Source: an uncultured Eubacteriales bacterium
GTDB taxonomy: Bacteria > Bacillota > Clostridia > Peptostreptococcales > Anaerovoracaceae
Assembly: GCA_900315485.1 (NCBI GenBank)
Contig: OMZI01000004.1
Span: 1 to 64,000, forward strand
Direction of reading: 5' to 3'
DNA: 64,000 bases
This document shows, one piece after another, positions 1-9,070 of the stretch. The notes beneath the pieces were generated by a model, which was not told where the DNA came from, did no database searches, and worked only from the letters and a program-made list of their open reading frames with translations. The position numbers and the translations under genes are program-made. The number at the start of each line of letters is the position of its first letter. Position 1 is the first letter of the stretch.

Positions 1-95
1 GGCTTGAACAAAGTAAAAGCCCGCGTCTTGAGGCGCGGGTCAGTATAGGGGGCTTATAGCCCCAGTTCGAACCACCCGTTTTACGGGTGGCACCG
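1..95. repeat. Hairpin-rich edge element, IS200/IS605-end-like
   Basis: Three consecutive hairpins are visible: arms 19-27/32-40 (CCCGCG type, loop TTGA), 49-53/59-63 (GGGGC/GCCCC) and 72-79/83-90 (CCACCCGT/ACGGGTGG), with the palindrome GTTCGAAC at 65-72. Read on the minus strand, the last hairpin is followed by CTTTTAC and could terminate the PFL gene, which ends at 104. The series of hairpins resembles the right end and omega-RNA scaffold region of IS200/IS605 (TnpB) elements. That resemblance is from memory. No transposase is in view because the window starts here. Confidence 0.4.
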
Positions 96-103
96 ATTTG
101 GTA

Positions 104-1462
104 TCAGTTCTTGAGGCTCTGGAGCGGTGCAGGGATGCGTCCGCCGCGGTTGATCATCTTGGCAGGTGACTGGCTGCGGAGCTTCATGACCGGGCCGAAT
201 CCCAGAAGGCCGCCGAAGTTCAGCTCTTCACCTTCCTTAAGGCCGATAGCAGGGATGACTCTGACTGCAGTGGTCTTCGAGTTGACCATTCCGATGGCGG
301 CCTCATCTGCGATGATGGCAGAGATGACTTCTGCGGAAGTGTCGCCCGGGATGACTATCATATCGAGGCCTACGGAGCATACCGCTGTCATGGCTTCGAG
401 TTTCTCTATTGAAAGCGTGCCGGCTCTTGCAGCGGCTATCATTCCGTCGTCTTCACTGACCGGGATGAATGCACCTGAGAGGCCGCCTACGCTTGAGGAC
501 GCCATTACGCCGCCCTTCTTGACTGCGTCGTTGAGCATTGCGAGTGCGGCTGTCGTGCCGTGTGCACCGCACTGCTCGAGGCCGATCTCCTCGAGGATGT
601 GAGCTACCGAGTCTCCGATTGCAGGTGTCGGTGCGAGTGACAGGTCGACGATACCGAACTGTGTATTGAGGCAGGAAGCGACTTCCGAGCCTACCAGCTG
701 GCCGACTCTTGTGATCTTGAATGCTGTCTTCTTTATAGTCTCCGCTACTTCGTTAAGCGGAGCATCATCAGGCATTGCAGCCAGTACGGATCTTACTACT
801 CCCGGGCCGGAGACGCCTACGCTAAGTACGTGGTCTGCTTCGCCGACTCCGTGGAAGGCGCCGGCCATGAACGGGTTGTCCTCTACGGCATTGCAGAATA
901 CTACGAGCTTGGCTGCGCCGATGCACTGCCTGTCTGCGGTGAGCTCCGATGCTTCACGGACTTTCTGACCCATCAGCTTTACAGCATCCATGTTGATGCC
1001 GGCCTTGGTTGATCCGATGTTTACGGACGAGCAGACGAGGTCGGTCTCTGCGAGTGCGCGGGGTATCGAGTCGATGAGCTCACGGTCGCCTGCGCTGAAA
1101 CCCTTCTGAACGAGGGCGGAGTACCCGCCGATAAAATCTATGCCTATCTCATGAGCGGCTCTGTCGAGTGCCTTGGCGTATTTTACCGGGTCGCCGCCCG
1201 AGATACCTGCGAGCATTGCTACAGGTGTGACGCTGACGCGCTTGTTTACGATTGGAATACCGTATTTCTCACCGACCGAGTCGGCGGTCTTTACGAGATT
1301 CTCTGCAAGGCGGCAGATCTTGTCGTATATTTTCGTGCATGCCTTGTCGGCATCGGTATCCGCACAGTCGAGGAGCGAGATCCCCATGGTGTTCGTACGG
1401 ATATCGAGATTGTTGTCTCTGATCATGGAGATGGTCTCCATGACGTCCTTATCGTTGAACAT
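104..1462 (-). CDS. PFL family protein (UPF0210/DUF711)
   Basis: A 452-residue protein of the UPF0210 (DUF711) family, distantly related in fold to glycyl-radical enzymes and often labelled PFL family protein. Its biochemical role is unknown. Length is typical. Glycine-rich segments such as [10 protein letters not shown] and [11 protein letters not shown] and the ending [13 protein letters not shown] are family-like. An AGGAAA ribosome site precedes the ATG at 1462. It lies 60 bases downstream of an ACT-domain gene on the same strand, the usual partner in Firmicutes, so the two are probably one operon. The ACT protein may sense a small ligand for it (inference). Confidence 0.85.
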   Translation of the reverse strand: MFNDKDVMETISMIRDNNLDIRTNTMGISLLDCADTDADKACTKIYDKICRLAENLVKTADSVGEKYGIPIVNKRVSVTPVAMLAGISGGDPVKYAKALDRAAHEIGIDFIGGYSALVQKGFSAGDRELIDSIPRALAETDLVCSSVNIGSTKAGINMDAVKLMGQKVREASELTADRQCIGAAKLVVFCNAVEDNPFMAGAFHGVGEADHVLSVGVSGPGVVRSVLAAMPDDAPLNEVAETIKKTAFKITRVGQLVGSEVASCLNTQFGIVDLSLAPTPAIGDSVAHILEEIGLEQCGAHGTTAALAMLNDAVKKGGVMASSSVGGLSGAFIPVSEDDGMIAAARAGTLSIEKLEAMTAVCSVGLDMIVIPGDTSAEVISAIIADEAAIGMVNSKTTAVRVIPAIGLKEGEELNFGGLLGFGPVMKLRSQSPAKMINRGGRIPAPLQSLKN

Positions 1463-1522
1463 TTCTGTTTCCTTCCGGTTATATTTATTAATGACAGTAG
1501 TGGTGAATGAACTTATATCTGA

Positions 1523-1798
1523 TCAGATGCTGTGCATTGAGGTGAAGATGTTCTCGTGCATCACGTGGACTTCAACACCGGGGAGAACTGCCTTGATGTT
1601 CTCTTCAAGCTGATGGATGCTGCAGTTCATCGAAGATACCTCGATGTGCATGTTCATGGTGAAAAATTCATCCATTACTATCTGGGATACCTGGACGATG
1701 CTCGCGTGTGCCTCGGCAACAGCGGTCGCGACCTTGGCGAGTATGCCGATCTCGTTCTTTCCGACTACGGTCAGAATAGCTTTTTCCTGTTTTTCCAT
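1523..1798 (-). CDS. ACT domain-containing protein (UPF0237)
   Basis: A 91-residue stand-alone ACT domain of the UPF0237 type. It starts with the usual first strand (KAILTVVGKNEIGILAKVAT) and the following helix, and covers almost the whole protein. ACT domains bind amino acids or similar small ligands at dimer interfaces. The start at 1798 has an AGGAG ribosome site. It is upstream of, and co-directional with, the PFL-family gene, an arrangement conserved in many Firmicutes. The ligand is not known. Confidence 0.85.
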   Translation of the reverse strand: MEKQEKAILTVVGKNEIGILAKVATAVAEAHASIVQVSQIVMDEFFTMNMHIEVSSMNCSIHQLEENIKAVLPGVEVHVMHENIFTSMHSI

Positions 1799-2012
1799 AG
1801 TGATAACTCCTGCTTACGTGAAAGTGATAATTTCTATTTTGAGAAAATGAATCATCCGCCTGCAAAATGAAAAACAATCTGCGGAGGTGGATAACCCAAT
1901 ACCATATATATTATAAAAAATAACCTTGAAAATTCAATAGATAAGAGGAAACAGCAGGTCGTGTTCAAGTATAATAATAGGCAGTAAGACCAAGTTCCTG
2001 GAGAGATAATAA

Positions 2013-2774
2013 TTGACTCACGATGAACTTATAGTATCTAAGATAGAAGATAAGATCAGGCAGTGCCGTGACGGCTTTTATGTGACCGCGACGGGACTGC
2101 TTGATTCGCATGAGCAGGCTCTGGCAAAGCAGGTCATGATGCACTCCGCGGACGTGCGGACTTTCCTGTGGGGCGGCTATGAAGGTGCTGAGCGCAGGAT
2201 GCTTGTCTGCGTCCCTGCGGAGATCCCAATGACTGATGAGGAGGCGTATGAAGGCCTTCTCGAGGTACTGCGTGTGAAGAAGCCGGCTATATCCCGGGAG
2301 CTGACGCACCGCGACTACCTGGGTTCGATGCTCGGGCTCGGGATAGACAGGAGCGTGACCGGCGATATCCTCGTAAGGGATGACGGTGCAGATATAATCA
2401 TAGTGCCTGAGATCGCAGACTTTCTGCTTGAGGAATACATCCAGGTGGGCAGGACGCACGTCAGCAGGGAGGTGCATCCTCTGAGCGAGCTCATCATGCC
2501 TGAGGTAAGGACGCAGATAATAAAGGACACAGTCCCGTCGGCGCGTCTGGACAGCATAATCGCATCGGCGTTCAAGCTGTCCCGGAGCAAAGCGGCGGAG
2601 GCGATCCGCGGCGGGATAGTATCTGTCGACCATATCGAGTGCCTCAAGCCGGATGCGAGAGTCGAGGAAGGCGCGATACTCGTGCTGAGAGGCAAGGGTA
2701 AAGCATTGCTGAAAGAGATCGGCGGAGAGTCGAAGAAGGGCCGCACCTGGGTGATCATAGAGAAGTACATATAA
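2013..2774 (+). CDS. ylmH: YlmH-type S4 RNA-binding protein
   Basis: A 253-residue protein with the YlmH architecture: an N-terminal domain of about 170 residues with WGGYEGAERRM and THRDYLGSMLGLGIDR motifs, then an S4 RNA-binding domain at about 180-250 (RLDSIIASAFKLSRSKAAE). YlmH is a division-cluster protein of Gram-positive bacteria linked to ribosome-associated quality control. Here it is away from ftsZ/sepF and coupled to the nucleotidyltransferase gene, whose ATG overlaps its stop by one base. The start is a TTG at 2013, chosen because GGAGAG lies seven bases upstream. A TATAAT at 1970-1975 may be its -10 element, but no good -35 is visible. Confidence 0.85.
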   Translation: MTHDELIVSKIEDKIRQCRDGFYVTATGLLDSHEQALAKQVMMHSADVRTFLWGGYEGAERRMLVCVPAEIPMTDEEAYEGLLEVLRVKKPAISRELTHRDYLGSMLGLGIDRSVTGDILVRDDGADIIIVPEIADFLLEEYIQVGRTHVSREVHPLSELIMPEVRTQIIKDTVPSARLDSIIASAFKLSRSKAAEAIRGGIVSVDHIECLKPDARVEEGAILVLRGKGKALLKEIGGESKKGRTWVIIEKYI

Positions 2775-4162
2775 TGGCAGAGAAAACCAGCATTGAAAAG
2801 AGAATCGCGGAAAAGGTAAAGGCAGCCGGCGGAAACACGTATTACGTCGGCGGTTTTGTGCGCGACCGGCTGCTGGGTACAGATAACAAGGACGTGGACG
2901 TCGAGGTCCACGGAGTGACGCCGGAGACTCTGATGCAGATCCTGGAGGAATGCGGTGAGCCGCTGTCTTACGGGCAGAGCTTCGGGATATATTCTCTGCG
3001 CGGCGAGGATATAGACATCGCCATGCCGAGACGTGAGAGGAAGACAGGTGCAGGACACAGGGACTTCGAGGTCGATGTTGACCCTTTCATAGGCACATAT
3101 GAAGCTGCCAGGCGCAGGGATTTTACCATCAATGCTCTGATGGAGGATGTCCTGACCGGAGAGATCGTGGATCATTTTGGCGGACAGGAAGACCTTGCGA
3201 AGAAGGTCATAAGACACATCGACGATGCTACCTTCGTCGAGGATCCGCTGAGAGTGCTTAGAGCCGCGCAGTTCGCGGCGAGGTTCGGCTTCAGCGTAGC
3301 GCCTGAGACCATAGAGCTGTGCAGGACCATAGATCTGTCGTCCCTCTCGAGAGAGCGCGTCACTGAAGAAATGAAGAAGGCTCTTCTCAAGGCGGAAAAG
3401 CCGTCGGTTTTCTTCGAGGTGCTGAGAGAAATGGATCAGCTCGGGACATGGTTCCCCGAGCTTGAAGATCTCATCGGGGTCGAGCAGGACCCGGTCTTTC
3501 ATCCGGAGGGCGATGTGTGGACGCACACTATGCAGGTCGTCGACAGGGCGGCAGCTTTCAGGCATCAGGTCTCCGAGCCTTTCCGGTTCATGATGCTTGC
3601 GCTTACACATGATATGGGCAAAGCGGTCACTACGGCGTTCGTAAAGGGCCGCATACATGCGTACGAGCATGAGACGCAGGGGGTGCCGATAGTCAGCCGG
3701 TTCATCCACAGACTGACGAATGAGCACGAAGTCATATCATACGTGCTGAACATGGTGCCTCTTCACATGAGACCGAACATCGCTGCTTATAACAGGACTT
3801 CGCTCAAGTCGACCAACAGGATGTTCGACGCAGCAGCGGCGCCTGAAGACCTCATATATTTTGCACAGGCGGATCATCCGGTAGTCTCCGGAAGCGAGGA
3901 GTTCTCGGGTGACCCGGAGTTCCTGGAGGAGAGACTGAGATCTTACCTTGATACGATGGCGCAGCCTCACGTGACGGGCAGGGACCTTATAGAAGCGGGC
4001 ATCGAGCCGGGAGAGCAGATGGGAGAGCTGCTTGATTACGCGCACAAGCTGAGGCTTGCGGGCATCGACAGGGATTCAGCCATGAAGCATGTGCTGGCAC
4101 AGGCGAGAAAGAGCAGGGAGAAGGAGTCGCGGAGGCGGAAAACAGCTGAAAAAGACTCTTGA
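2774..4162 (+). CDS. CCA tRNA nucleotidyltransferase / poly(A) polymerase family, HD domain
   Basis: A 462-residue class II nucleotidyltransferase. The N-terminal catalytic head has GGFVRDRLLG (about residues 23-32) and a DVDVEV metal-binding pair, followed by RRRDFTINAL and a poly(A)-polymerase-type RNA-binding segment (EDPLRVLRAAQFAARF). An HD domain with the THDMGK motif is near residue 280. Such enzymes add or repair the 3'-CCA of tRNA, and the HD part can hydrolyse 2',3'-cyclic phosphates. Substrate specificity (CCA, CC or A) cannot be read by eye. It starts on the last base of the ylmH stop codon. Confidence 0.85.
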   Translation: MAEKTSIEKRIAEKVKAAGGNTYYVGGFVRDRLLGTDNKDVDVEVHGVTPETLMQILEECGEPLSYGQSFGIYSLRGEDIDIAMPRRERKTGAGHRDFEVDVDPFIGTYEAARRRDFTINALMEDVLTGEIVDHFGGQEDLAKKVIRHIDDATFVEDPLRVLRAAQFAARFGFSVAPETIELCRTIDLSSLSRERVTEEMKKALLKAEKPSVFFEVLREMDQLGTWFPELEDLIGVEQDPVFHPEGDVWTHTMQVVDRAAAFRHQVSEPFRFMMLALTHDMGKAVTTAFVKGRIHAYEHETQGVPIVSRFIHRLTNEHEVISYVLNMVPLHMRPNIAAYNRTSLKSTNRMFDAAAAPEDLIYFAQADHPVVSGSEEFSGDPEFLEERLRSYLDTMAQPHVTGRDLIEAGIEPGEQMGELLDYAHKLRLAGIDRDSAMKHVLAQARKSREKESRRRKTAEKDS

Positions 4163-4186
4163 ACCTTGATAAATACACGATACGAG

Positions 4187-4215
4187 TTGACTTTAGCGAT
4201 TTAGCGTGGTAAAGT
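4187..4215 (+). promoter_or_regulatory. Promoter of the histidine operon
   Basis: TTGACT at 4187-4192 and TAAAGT at 4210-4215 are separated by 17 bases, a good sigma-A-type match. Transcription would start near 4222, giving an 80-base leader before hisZ. I found no T-box, His-codon leader peptide or terminator in that leader, so any attenuation mechanism is not evident. Confidence 0.65.
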
Positions 4216-4302
4216 GACCGAGTAATTACAATACTCTGCGTATTTTGCGTACAGAATGCATAAAAAGACAGACGCGGAGCGGAACAGAAAAGGGTGAACT
4301 AC

Positions 4303-5307
4303 ATGCAATATGATGACAGTGTGCTGACAAGGACGGAGAGAAGGATATTCGCGCTGAGGACGCTCTATACGAGGGCGGGATACGGTCCTTACAGGATGAG
4401 AAAGTTCGAGGACTATGATCTCTACAGCCGCAACAAGGATTATCTGCTTTCTGACAGGGTCATCACTTTTACGGACACTAACGGCAAACTCAAGGCTCTC
4501 AAGCCGGACGTTACGCTTTCAATAGTAAAGAACCTGGACGACAGGCCTGATGAACTGCAGAAGCTGTTCTACGATGAGAATGTATACAGAGTTTCTGAGA
4601 GAACGAATACTTTCAGGGAGATCATGCAAATGGGCCTCGAGTGCATCGGTGCTGCCGGTAATCAGGCCGCTGCGGAGGTCATAAGGCTGGCGGAGAAGAG
4701 TCTGGCGCTGGTCGCAGGCGACAATGATTACATCCTGAGGATCTCTGACATAGACATGCTCACATTCATAATAGATGACATGTCCGACAGCAGGTATGTA
4801 AGGGGCGAGCTTCTGAGACTTGCAGGAGAGAAGAACCTGCACGGCATAGCGAAGGTGTGCGAAGACAATGAGGTGCCGGCTGAAAAGTGCGGCGTTCTGA
4901 CCGGACTGCTCGGACTGTACGGAACGCCTGCCGAGGTCATGCCTGAGCTTGAAGAGATATGCCGCGGCACTGTCGCAGAGCCTGAGGTGGAAGAACTGAA
5001 GGAAGTTCTGGGCAGCCTCTATGACGGTGAAGACGGAAAGGACATGCATATAGTTATGGACTTCTCTGTTATAGGGGACACGAATTACTACAACGGCATG
5101 GCATTTGAAGGGTATATAGACGGACTGCCGGAGAGCGTGCTTGTCGGAGGAAGATACGACAGGCTGATGCAGAGGATGAAGAAGAAATCGCGTGCGATCG
5201 GATTCGCAGTGTACCTCGACAACCTCGGCATGCTGGGAAGAACGGCGGGAGATGAAGCGATAGAATCCTTCTTCAGCAGCTACAGAGCACCTGAAGAAGA
5301 CGAATAA
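4303..5307 (+). CDS. hisZ: ATP phosphoribosyltransferase regulatory subunit HisZ
   Basis: A class II histidyl-tRNA-synthetase-like protein without tRNA-charging function. HisZ forms a complex with short HisG and confers activity and histidine feedback. Family motifs include GYGPYRMRKFEDYDLY, KPDVTLSIVKN and YYNGMAFEGY, and VLVGGRYDRL near the C terminus. The ATG at 4303 is preferred because AAAAGGG sits nine bases upstream; a GTG at 4294 would add three residues but has poorer spacing. It is the first gene of the his operon, and its stop overlaps the hisG start by one base. Confidence 0.92.
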   Translation: MQYDDSVLTRTERRIFALRTLYTRAGYGPYRMRKFEDYDLYSRNKDYLLSDRVITFTDTNGKLKALKPDVTLSIVKNLDDRPDELQKLFYDENVYRVSERTNTFREIMQMGLECIGAAGNQAAAEVIRLAEKSLALVAGDNDYILRISDIDMLTFIIDDMSDSRYVRGELLRLAGEKNLHGIAKVCEDNEVPAEKCGVLTGLLGLYGTPAEVMPELEEICRGTVAEPEVEELKEVLGSLYDGEDGKDMHIVMDFSVIGDTNYYNGMAFEGYIDGLPESVLVGGRYDRLMQRMKKKSRAIGFAVYLDNLGMLGRTAGDEAIESFFSSYRAPEEDE

Positions 5308-5936
5308 TGTGGATATATAACATGGACAGCAAGATGATAAATGTAGCTCTTCCTAAGGGAAGGCTCGGTGAAAAGGTATATAAGATGTTCGAGGAAGCGG
5401 GCTACGGATGCCCGGATATCTTCGAAGGGCGCAAGCTGGTGTTCGAGAGCAAAGAGGCGGGAGTCAGGTATTTCTGGGTAAAGCCGTCCGATGTTCCGAT
5501 CTATGTTGAGCGCGGAGCAGCAGACATAGGTGTTGCGGGCAAGGACATTCTGCTTGAGTACGAGCCGAATGTATATGAGCTGAAGGACCTCGGAATAGGC
5601 AAGTGCCGCATGGTCGTGGCTGCGCCTAAAGGGTTCAGGGACGATTCAGAATATCCTCTGAGGGTAGCGACCAAGTTCGTCAACATCGCGCAGGACTACT
5701 ACGCATCGGTCGGCAGGGATATTGATATAATCAAGCTGAACGGATCCATCGAGATAGCGCCTATACTCGGACTTTCCGACGTGATAGTCGACCTCGTTGA
5801 GACGGGCGCGACACTGAGAGAAAACAACCTCGTCGTGTACGAGGAGATAATGGATATAAGCGCGAGGCTGATAGCCAACAAGTCCGGCTACAACTTCAAG
5901 AGCAAAGCGATCAACACGCTGCTCAGCAGGATATAA
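5307..5936 (+). CDS. hisG: ATP phosphoribosyltransferase, short form HisG
   Basis: First committed step of histidine synthesis: condensation of ATP and PRPP to phosphoribosyl-ATP. At 209 residues it is the short form lacking the C-terminal regulatory domain, which explains the adjacent hisZ. Motifs seen: NVALPKGRLGEKV, GVAGKDIL, and the PRPP-loop region with DLVETGATLRENNL. The ATG at 5307 overlaps the hisZ stop. An in-frame ATG at 5322 would match the usual N terminus more closely and cannot be excluded. Confidence 0.93.
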   Translation: MWIYNMDSKMINVALPKGRLGEKVYKMFEEAGYGCPDIFEGRKLVFESKEAGVRYFWVKPSDVPIYVERGAADIGVAGKDILLEYEPNVYELKDLGIGKCRMVVAAPKGFRDDSEYPLRVATKFVNIAQDYYASVGRDIDIIKLNGSIEIAPILGLSDVIVDLVETGATLRENNLVVYEEIMDISARLIANKSGYNFKSKAINTLLSRI

Positions 5937-5950
5937 CAAGGGGTAATGCA

Positions 5951-7267
5951 ATGATCAAAATTCTGAAGTATGCGGAGCTGACTCCGGCAGAGGTTTTCTC
6001 AAGATCCGAGCCGGTCATGGATGTTTCCGGCACGGTGACTGAGATAATAAATGATGTAATAGAAAACGGCGATGCTGCGCTGGTCCGCTATGCTGCGAAG
6101 TTCGACGGGATAGATCCGGAGGGCTTCGTTCTTGAGCTCACTGAGGAGGAAAGAGCAGCGGCACTGAAGAAGATAGAAGAGACCGATCCCGGATTTACTG
6201 ACATCCTGGCAAAAGCAGCTGCCAACATCGTGAAGTTCCACACTAAGCAGGTCAGGAACAGTTTTATCATAAACGATACTCCGGGAATCATCATGGGACA
6301 GAAAGTGGTCCCTCTCGAGAGAGCAGGACTGTATGTACCGGGCGGCACTGCGGCATATCCTTCCACGGTGCTGATGGACTCTATACCTGCCCTCATAGCC
6401 GGATGCCGTGAGATAATCATGGTTACACCGCCTGATGCGGACGGCAGCATCAATCCTGCAATAATCGCTGCAGCTCAGGCTGCGCGCAATGCAGTCAGCG
6501 GTGCCGGTGAGGTGCGCATCTTCAAGACCGGAGGCGCTCAGGCTATAGCTGCACTTGCATACGGCACGGAGACCATTCCTAAGGTGGACAAAATAGTCGG
6601 TCCGGGCAATGCTTTTGTGGCAGAGGCCAAGAGGCAGGTGTTCGGCAGAGTATCCATAGACATGATCGCAGGACCGAGCGAGATACTCGTTGTATCCGAC
6701 GGAAAGAGCGATCCTGAGGTAGTTGCTGCAGACATGCTGTCACAGGCAGAGCACGATAAGAACGCGAGCGCGGTCCTCGTTACGGACTCGGCTGAACTGG
6801 CATCCGCCGTACAGCAGGCCATCGAGAAGCAGCTTGCGACACTTGAGCGCGAAGCGATAGCCAGACCGTCAATAGACAACAACGGCAAGATCATAGTCGC
6901 TGAGGACCTCGAGCAGGCAATAGAGATATCCAATGAGATAGCACCTGAGCACCTCGAGCTCTGCGTCGATGACCCGTTCGAATGGCTCGGCAAGGTAAAG
7001 CACGCAGGATCCATCTTCCTGGGCAGGAACTGCCCGGAGGCTCTCGGAGACTACTTCGCGGGACCTAACCACACACTTCCGACGAGCGGTACGGCAAGGT
7101 TCTCCAATCCACTGTCAGTCGATGACTTTGTGAAGAAGATGCAGTACACTTATTACACAGGTGATGCACTGGCGGAAGTGGCAGAGGACATTGCGGGATT
7201 CGCCCGCAAGGAGGGGCTGACAGGGCATGCACGCAGCGTGCTCATCCGTTCCGGTAAAAAACACTAA
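5951..7267 (+). CDS. hisD: Histidinol dehydrogenase HisD
   Basis: A 438-residue zinc- and NAD-dependent enzyme performing the last two oxidations, L-histidinol to L-histidine. Family segments include VPGGTAAYPSTVLM, the nucleotide region with KTGGAQAIAALAYGT and VDKIVGPGNAFVAEAKR, and IAPEHLELC and GPNHTLPTSGTARF toward the C terminus. A GGGG ribosome site lies shortly before the ATG. Only 14 bases separate it from hisG, but it is followed by a 132-base spacer holding a strong folded element before hisC. Confidence 0.95.
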   Translation: MIKILKYAELTPAEVFSRSEPVMDVSGTVTEIINDVIENGDAALVRYAAKFDGIDPEGFVLELTEEERAAALKKIEETDPGFTDILAKAAANIVKFHTKQVRNSFIINDTPGIIMGQKVVPLERAGLYVPGGTAAYPSTVLMDSIPALIAGCREIIMVTPPDADGSINPAIIAAAQAARNAVSGAGEVRIFKTGGAQAIAALAYGTETIPKVDKIVGPGNAFVAEAKRQVFGRVSIDMIAGPSEILVVSDGKSDPEVVAADMLSQAEHDKNASAVLVTDSAELASAVQQAIEKQLATLEREAIARPSIDNNGKIIVAEDLEQAIEISNEIAPEHLELCVDDPFEWLGKVKHAGSIFLGRNCPEALGDYFAGPNHTLPTSGTARFSNPLSVDDFVKKMQYTYYTGDALAEVAEDIAGFARKEGLTGHARSVLIRSGKKH

Positions 7268-7276
7268 CCATATAAA

Positions 7277-7380
7277 AGACTCAGAGTTTTCGGTATGCAC
7301 TGCGAATATTCCGCAGGGATCTGCCGGGGCCAGGAAAGGTCCCGAGGACGTGAGCAGGGTATACCGGAAACTCTGAGTCT
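7277..7380 (+). repeat. Large folded element between hisD and hisC
   Basis: Arms 7277-7296 and 7361-7380 form a 20-bp stem with a single G-U pair in RNA form. The 64 enclosed bases hold a hairpin at 7300-7316 (CTGCG/CGCAG, loop of seven) and a second arm in which CTGC 7321-7324 pairs with GCAG 7354-7357 around CGGGGCC 7325-7331 / GGTCCCG 7338-7344. The whole folds as a three-way junction. The segment is open in the hisC frame from an ATG at 7295, but it reads as low-quality coding and sits before the better hisC start. It may be a cis-acting RNA, an RNA processing site or a small inserted palindromic element; I recognise no known family. Confidence 0.6.
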
Positions 7381-7399
7381 CAAAGAGGACACAGAGATT

Positions 7400-8470
7400 A
7401 TGAGTAAGTTTCTTAGCAGTAAATACGCATCACTTGAACCGTACACTCCGGGCGAGCAGCCGAAGACTCAGGTGCTGACCAAGCTTAACACCAATGAGTC
7501 GCCGTTCCCGCCTGCACCTGAAGTGGTCAGTGCGGTGAAGGAGGCCGCAGAGAATCTGCAGCTGTATCCGGATCCTGACTGCACGGAGCTGCGCAAGGCG
7601 ATAGCAGCGGTGCAGGGAGTTGACCCTGATGAGATCATCTGCAACAACGGTTCTGATGAGACGATATATTTTGCATTCCTCGCATACTGCGACAGCGGAA
7701 AGCCTGCTGTTTTTCCTAAGATCACATACGGCTTCTACCCGGTGTTCGCGGATATAACGGGAGTGAAATACAGGGAAGTTCCGCTGAAGGAGGACTTCAG
7801 CATCGACCCTGAAGACTACTATGATGCAGAGGGCGCGGTGTTCATCGCCAACCCTAATGCACCGACGGGCATCCCGCTGAGCCTTGATCAGATCGAGGGC
7901 ATCCTTCAGCACAACAGGGACAATGTGGTCGTGATCGACGAGGCCTATGTCGACTTCGGGACAGAGTCTGCTGTGCCGCTGGTGGCAAAATACGATAACC
8001 TGCTCGTAGTGCAGACTTTCTCCAAGTCGCGTTCGATGGCGGGCATGAGGCTCGGATACGGAATAGGCAATAAGGATCTGATCGCTGACCTCAACGCGCT
8101 GAGGTTCTCGACCAACCCTTACAACATAGACAGGCTCGCGATCGCAGCCGGCATAGCATCTCTTGAGCACGATGAAGTGAACAGAGAGCATTGCAGGGCG
8201 GTAATGGAAAACAGAGAGTACACCGTGGATGAGCTCGGCAAAATGGGATTCGAGATGACCCCGTCAACAGCGAACTTCATCTTCGTAAGGCACCCTGAGA
8301 TCCACGGATCGGAGCTGTTCCGCAGGCTGAGAGAGCGCGGAGTCATCATAAGGCACTGGGACAAGCCGGAGCTTGCCGACTACAACAGGATAACGATAGG
8401 ATCGCGTGAGCAGATGGATATTCTGCTCAGGGAGGTAAAGGACATTCTTTCTGAGGAGGTGGCAAAATGA
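7400..8470 (+). CDS. hisC: Histidinol-phosphate aminotransferase HisC
   Basis: A PLP-dependent fold-type I aminotransferase converting imidazole-acetol phosphate and glutamate to histidinol phosphate. The PLP lysine lies in [21 protein letters not shown] and [10 protein letters not shown] are also present, and the N-terminal [10 protein letters not shown] motif is complete. The ATG at 7400, with AAGAGGA upstream, begins exactly at the usual HisC N terminus (MSKFLSSKY). An ATG at 7295 would add 35 residues encoded by the folded spacer and is rejected. Its last four bases overlap hisB. Confidence 0.95.
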   Translation: MSKFLSSKYASLEPYTPGEQPKTQVLTKLNTNESPFPPAPEVVSAVKEAAENLQLYPDPDCTELRKAIAAVQGVDPDEIICNNGSDETIYFAFLAYCDSGKPAVFPKITYGFYPVFADITGVKYREVPLKEDFSIDPEDYYDAEGAVFIANPNAPTGIPLSLDQIEGILQHNRDNVVVIDEAYVDFGTESAVPLVAKYDNLLVVQTFSKSRSMAGMRLGYGIGNKDLIADLNALRFSTNPYNIDRLAIAAGIASLEHDEVNREHCRAVMENREYTVDELGKMGFEMTPSTANFIFVRHPEIHGSELFRRLRERGVIIRHWDKPELADYNRITIGSREQMDILLREVKDILSEEVAK

Positions 8471-9054
8471 GAAGCGCAGATATCGACCGCATGACGGCTG
8501 AGACGGATATCAGGCTGTCTCTTGAACTGGACGGAAGGGGAGCGTGCGACATAGATACAGGCGTCGGTTTCCTCGACCACATGCTGACACTGCTGGCCAG
8601 ACACGGACGTTTTGACCTGTCTGTTACCGCAAAGGGCGACAACTATGTTGATGACCACCACACTGTAGAGGATGTCGGCATCGCACTCGGCCAGGCTTTC
8701 GCTGAGGCACTGGGTGACAAGAGAGGCATATGCCGCTACGGGGACTGCACACTTCCGATGGACGAAGCGCTGATTCTTACGGCTGTCGACATCTCCGGAA
8801 GAGACTATCTCGGATTCGGCCTTGAGATCCCGGCTGAGAAAGTCGGGACCTTCGATACAGAACTTGTGGAAGAGTTCTGGCTCGGCTTTGTCAGAAACGC
8901 CGGAATAACGATGCACATCAGGCAGCTCGCAGGCAAGAACTCACACCACATCATCGAGGGAACGTTCAAGTCGGCGGCAAGGAGCCTGAGACAGGCTGTA
9001 GCCATCGAGAAGGAGTTTGCAGGAGAGATCCCGTCGACCAAGGGACTTCTGTAG
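8467..9054 (+). CDS. hisB: Imidazoleglycerol-phosphate dehydratase HisB
   Basis: A 195-residue monofunctional IGPD, without the phosphatase domain seen in enteric HisB, so histidinol phosphate must be hydrolysed by the hisK product of this operon. The duplicated metal-binding motifs are present: [13 protein letters not shown] with [10 protein letters not shown] in the first half, and the second-half repeat ending in [14 protein letters not shown]. It overlaps hisC by four bases (ATGA-type coupling). Confidence 0.95.
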   Translation: MRSADIDRMTAETDIRLSLELDGRGACDIDTGVGFLDHMLTLLARHGRFDLSVTAKGDNYVDDHHTVEDVGIALGQAFAEALGDKRGICRYGDCTLPMDEALILTAVDISGRDYLGFGLEIPAEKVGTFDTELVEEFWLGFVRNAGITMHIRQLAGKNSHHIIEGTFKSAARSLRQAVAIEKEFAGEIPSTKGLL

Positions 9055-9070
9055 GAGGATATTTATAACA

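Noticed and set aside
55..95. tRNA-like T-arm (GTTCGAACC)
   Set aside because: No acceptor stem, anticodon arm or CCA end can be built around it.
2315..3727. A 470-codon minus-strand ORF opposite ylmH and the nucleotidyltransferase gene
   Set aside because: It is antisense to two convincing genes, rich in Arg/His/Ser as typical of shadow frames, and has no ribosome site or family motif.
7277..7380. Hammerhead or HDV-type ribozyme in the hisD-hisC element
   Set aside because: The CTGATGA...GAAA core of hammerheads is missing, and I could not build the nested pseudoknot of HDV-like ribozymes.
7295..7399. N-terminal extension of HisC from ATG 7295
   Set aside because: It would encode the folded spacer, lacks a ribosome site, and HisC homologues begin near the ATG at 7400.
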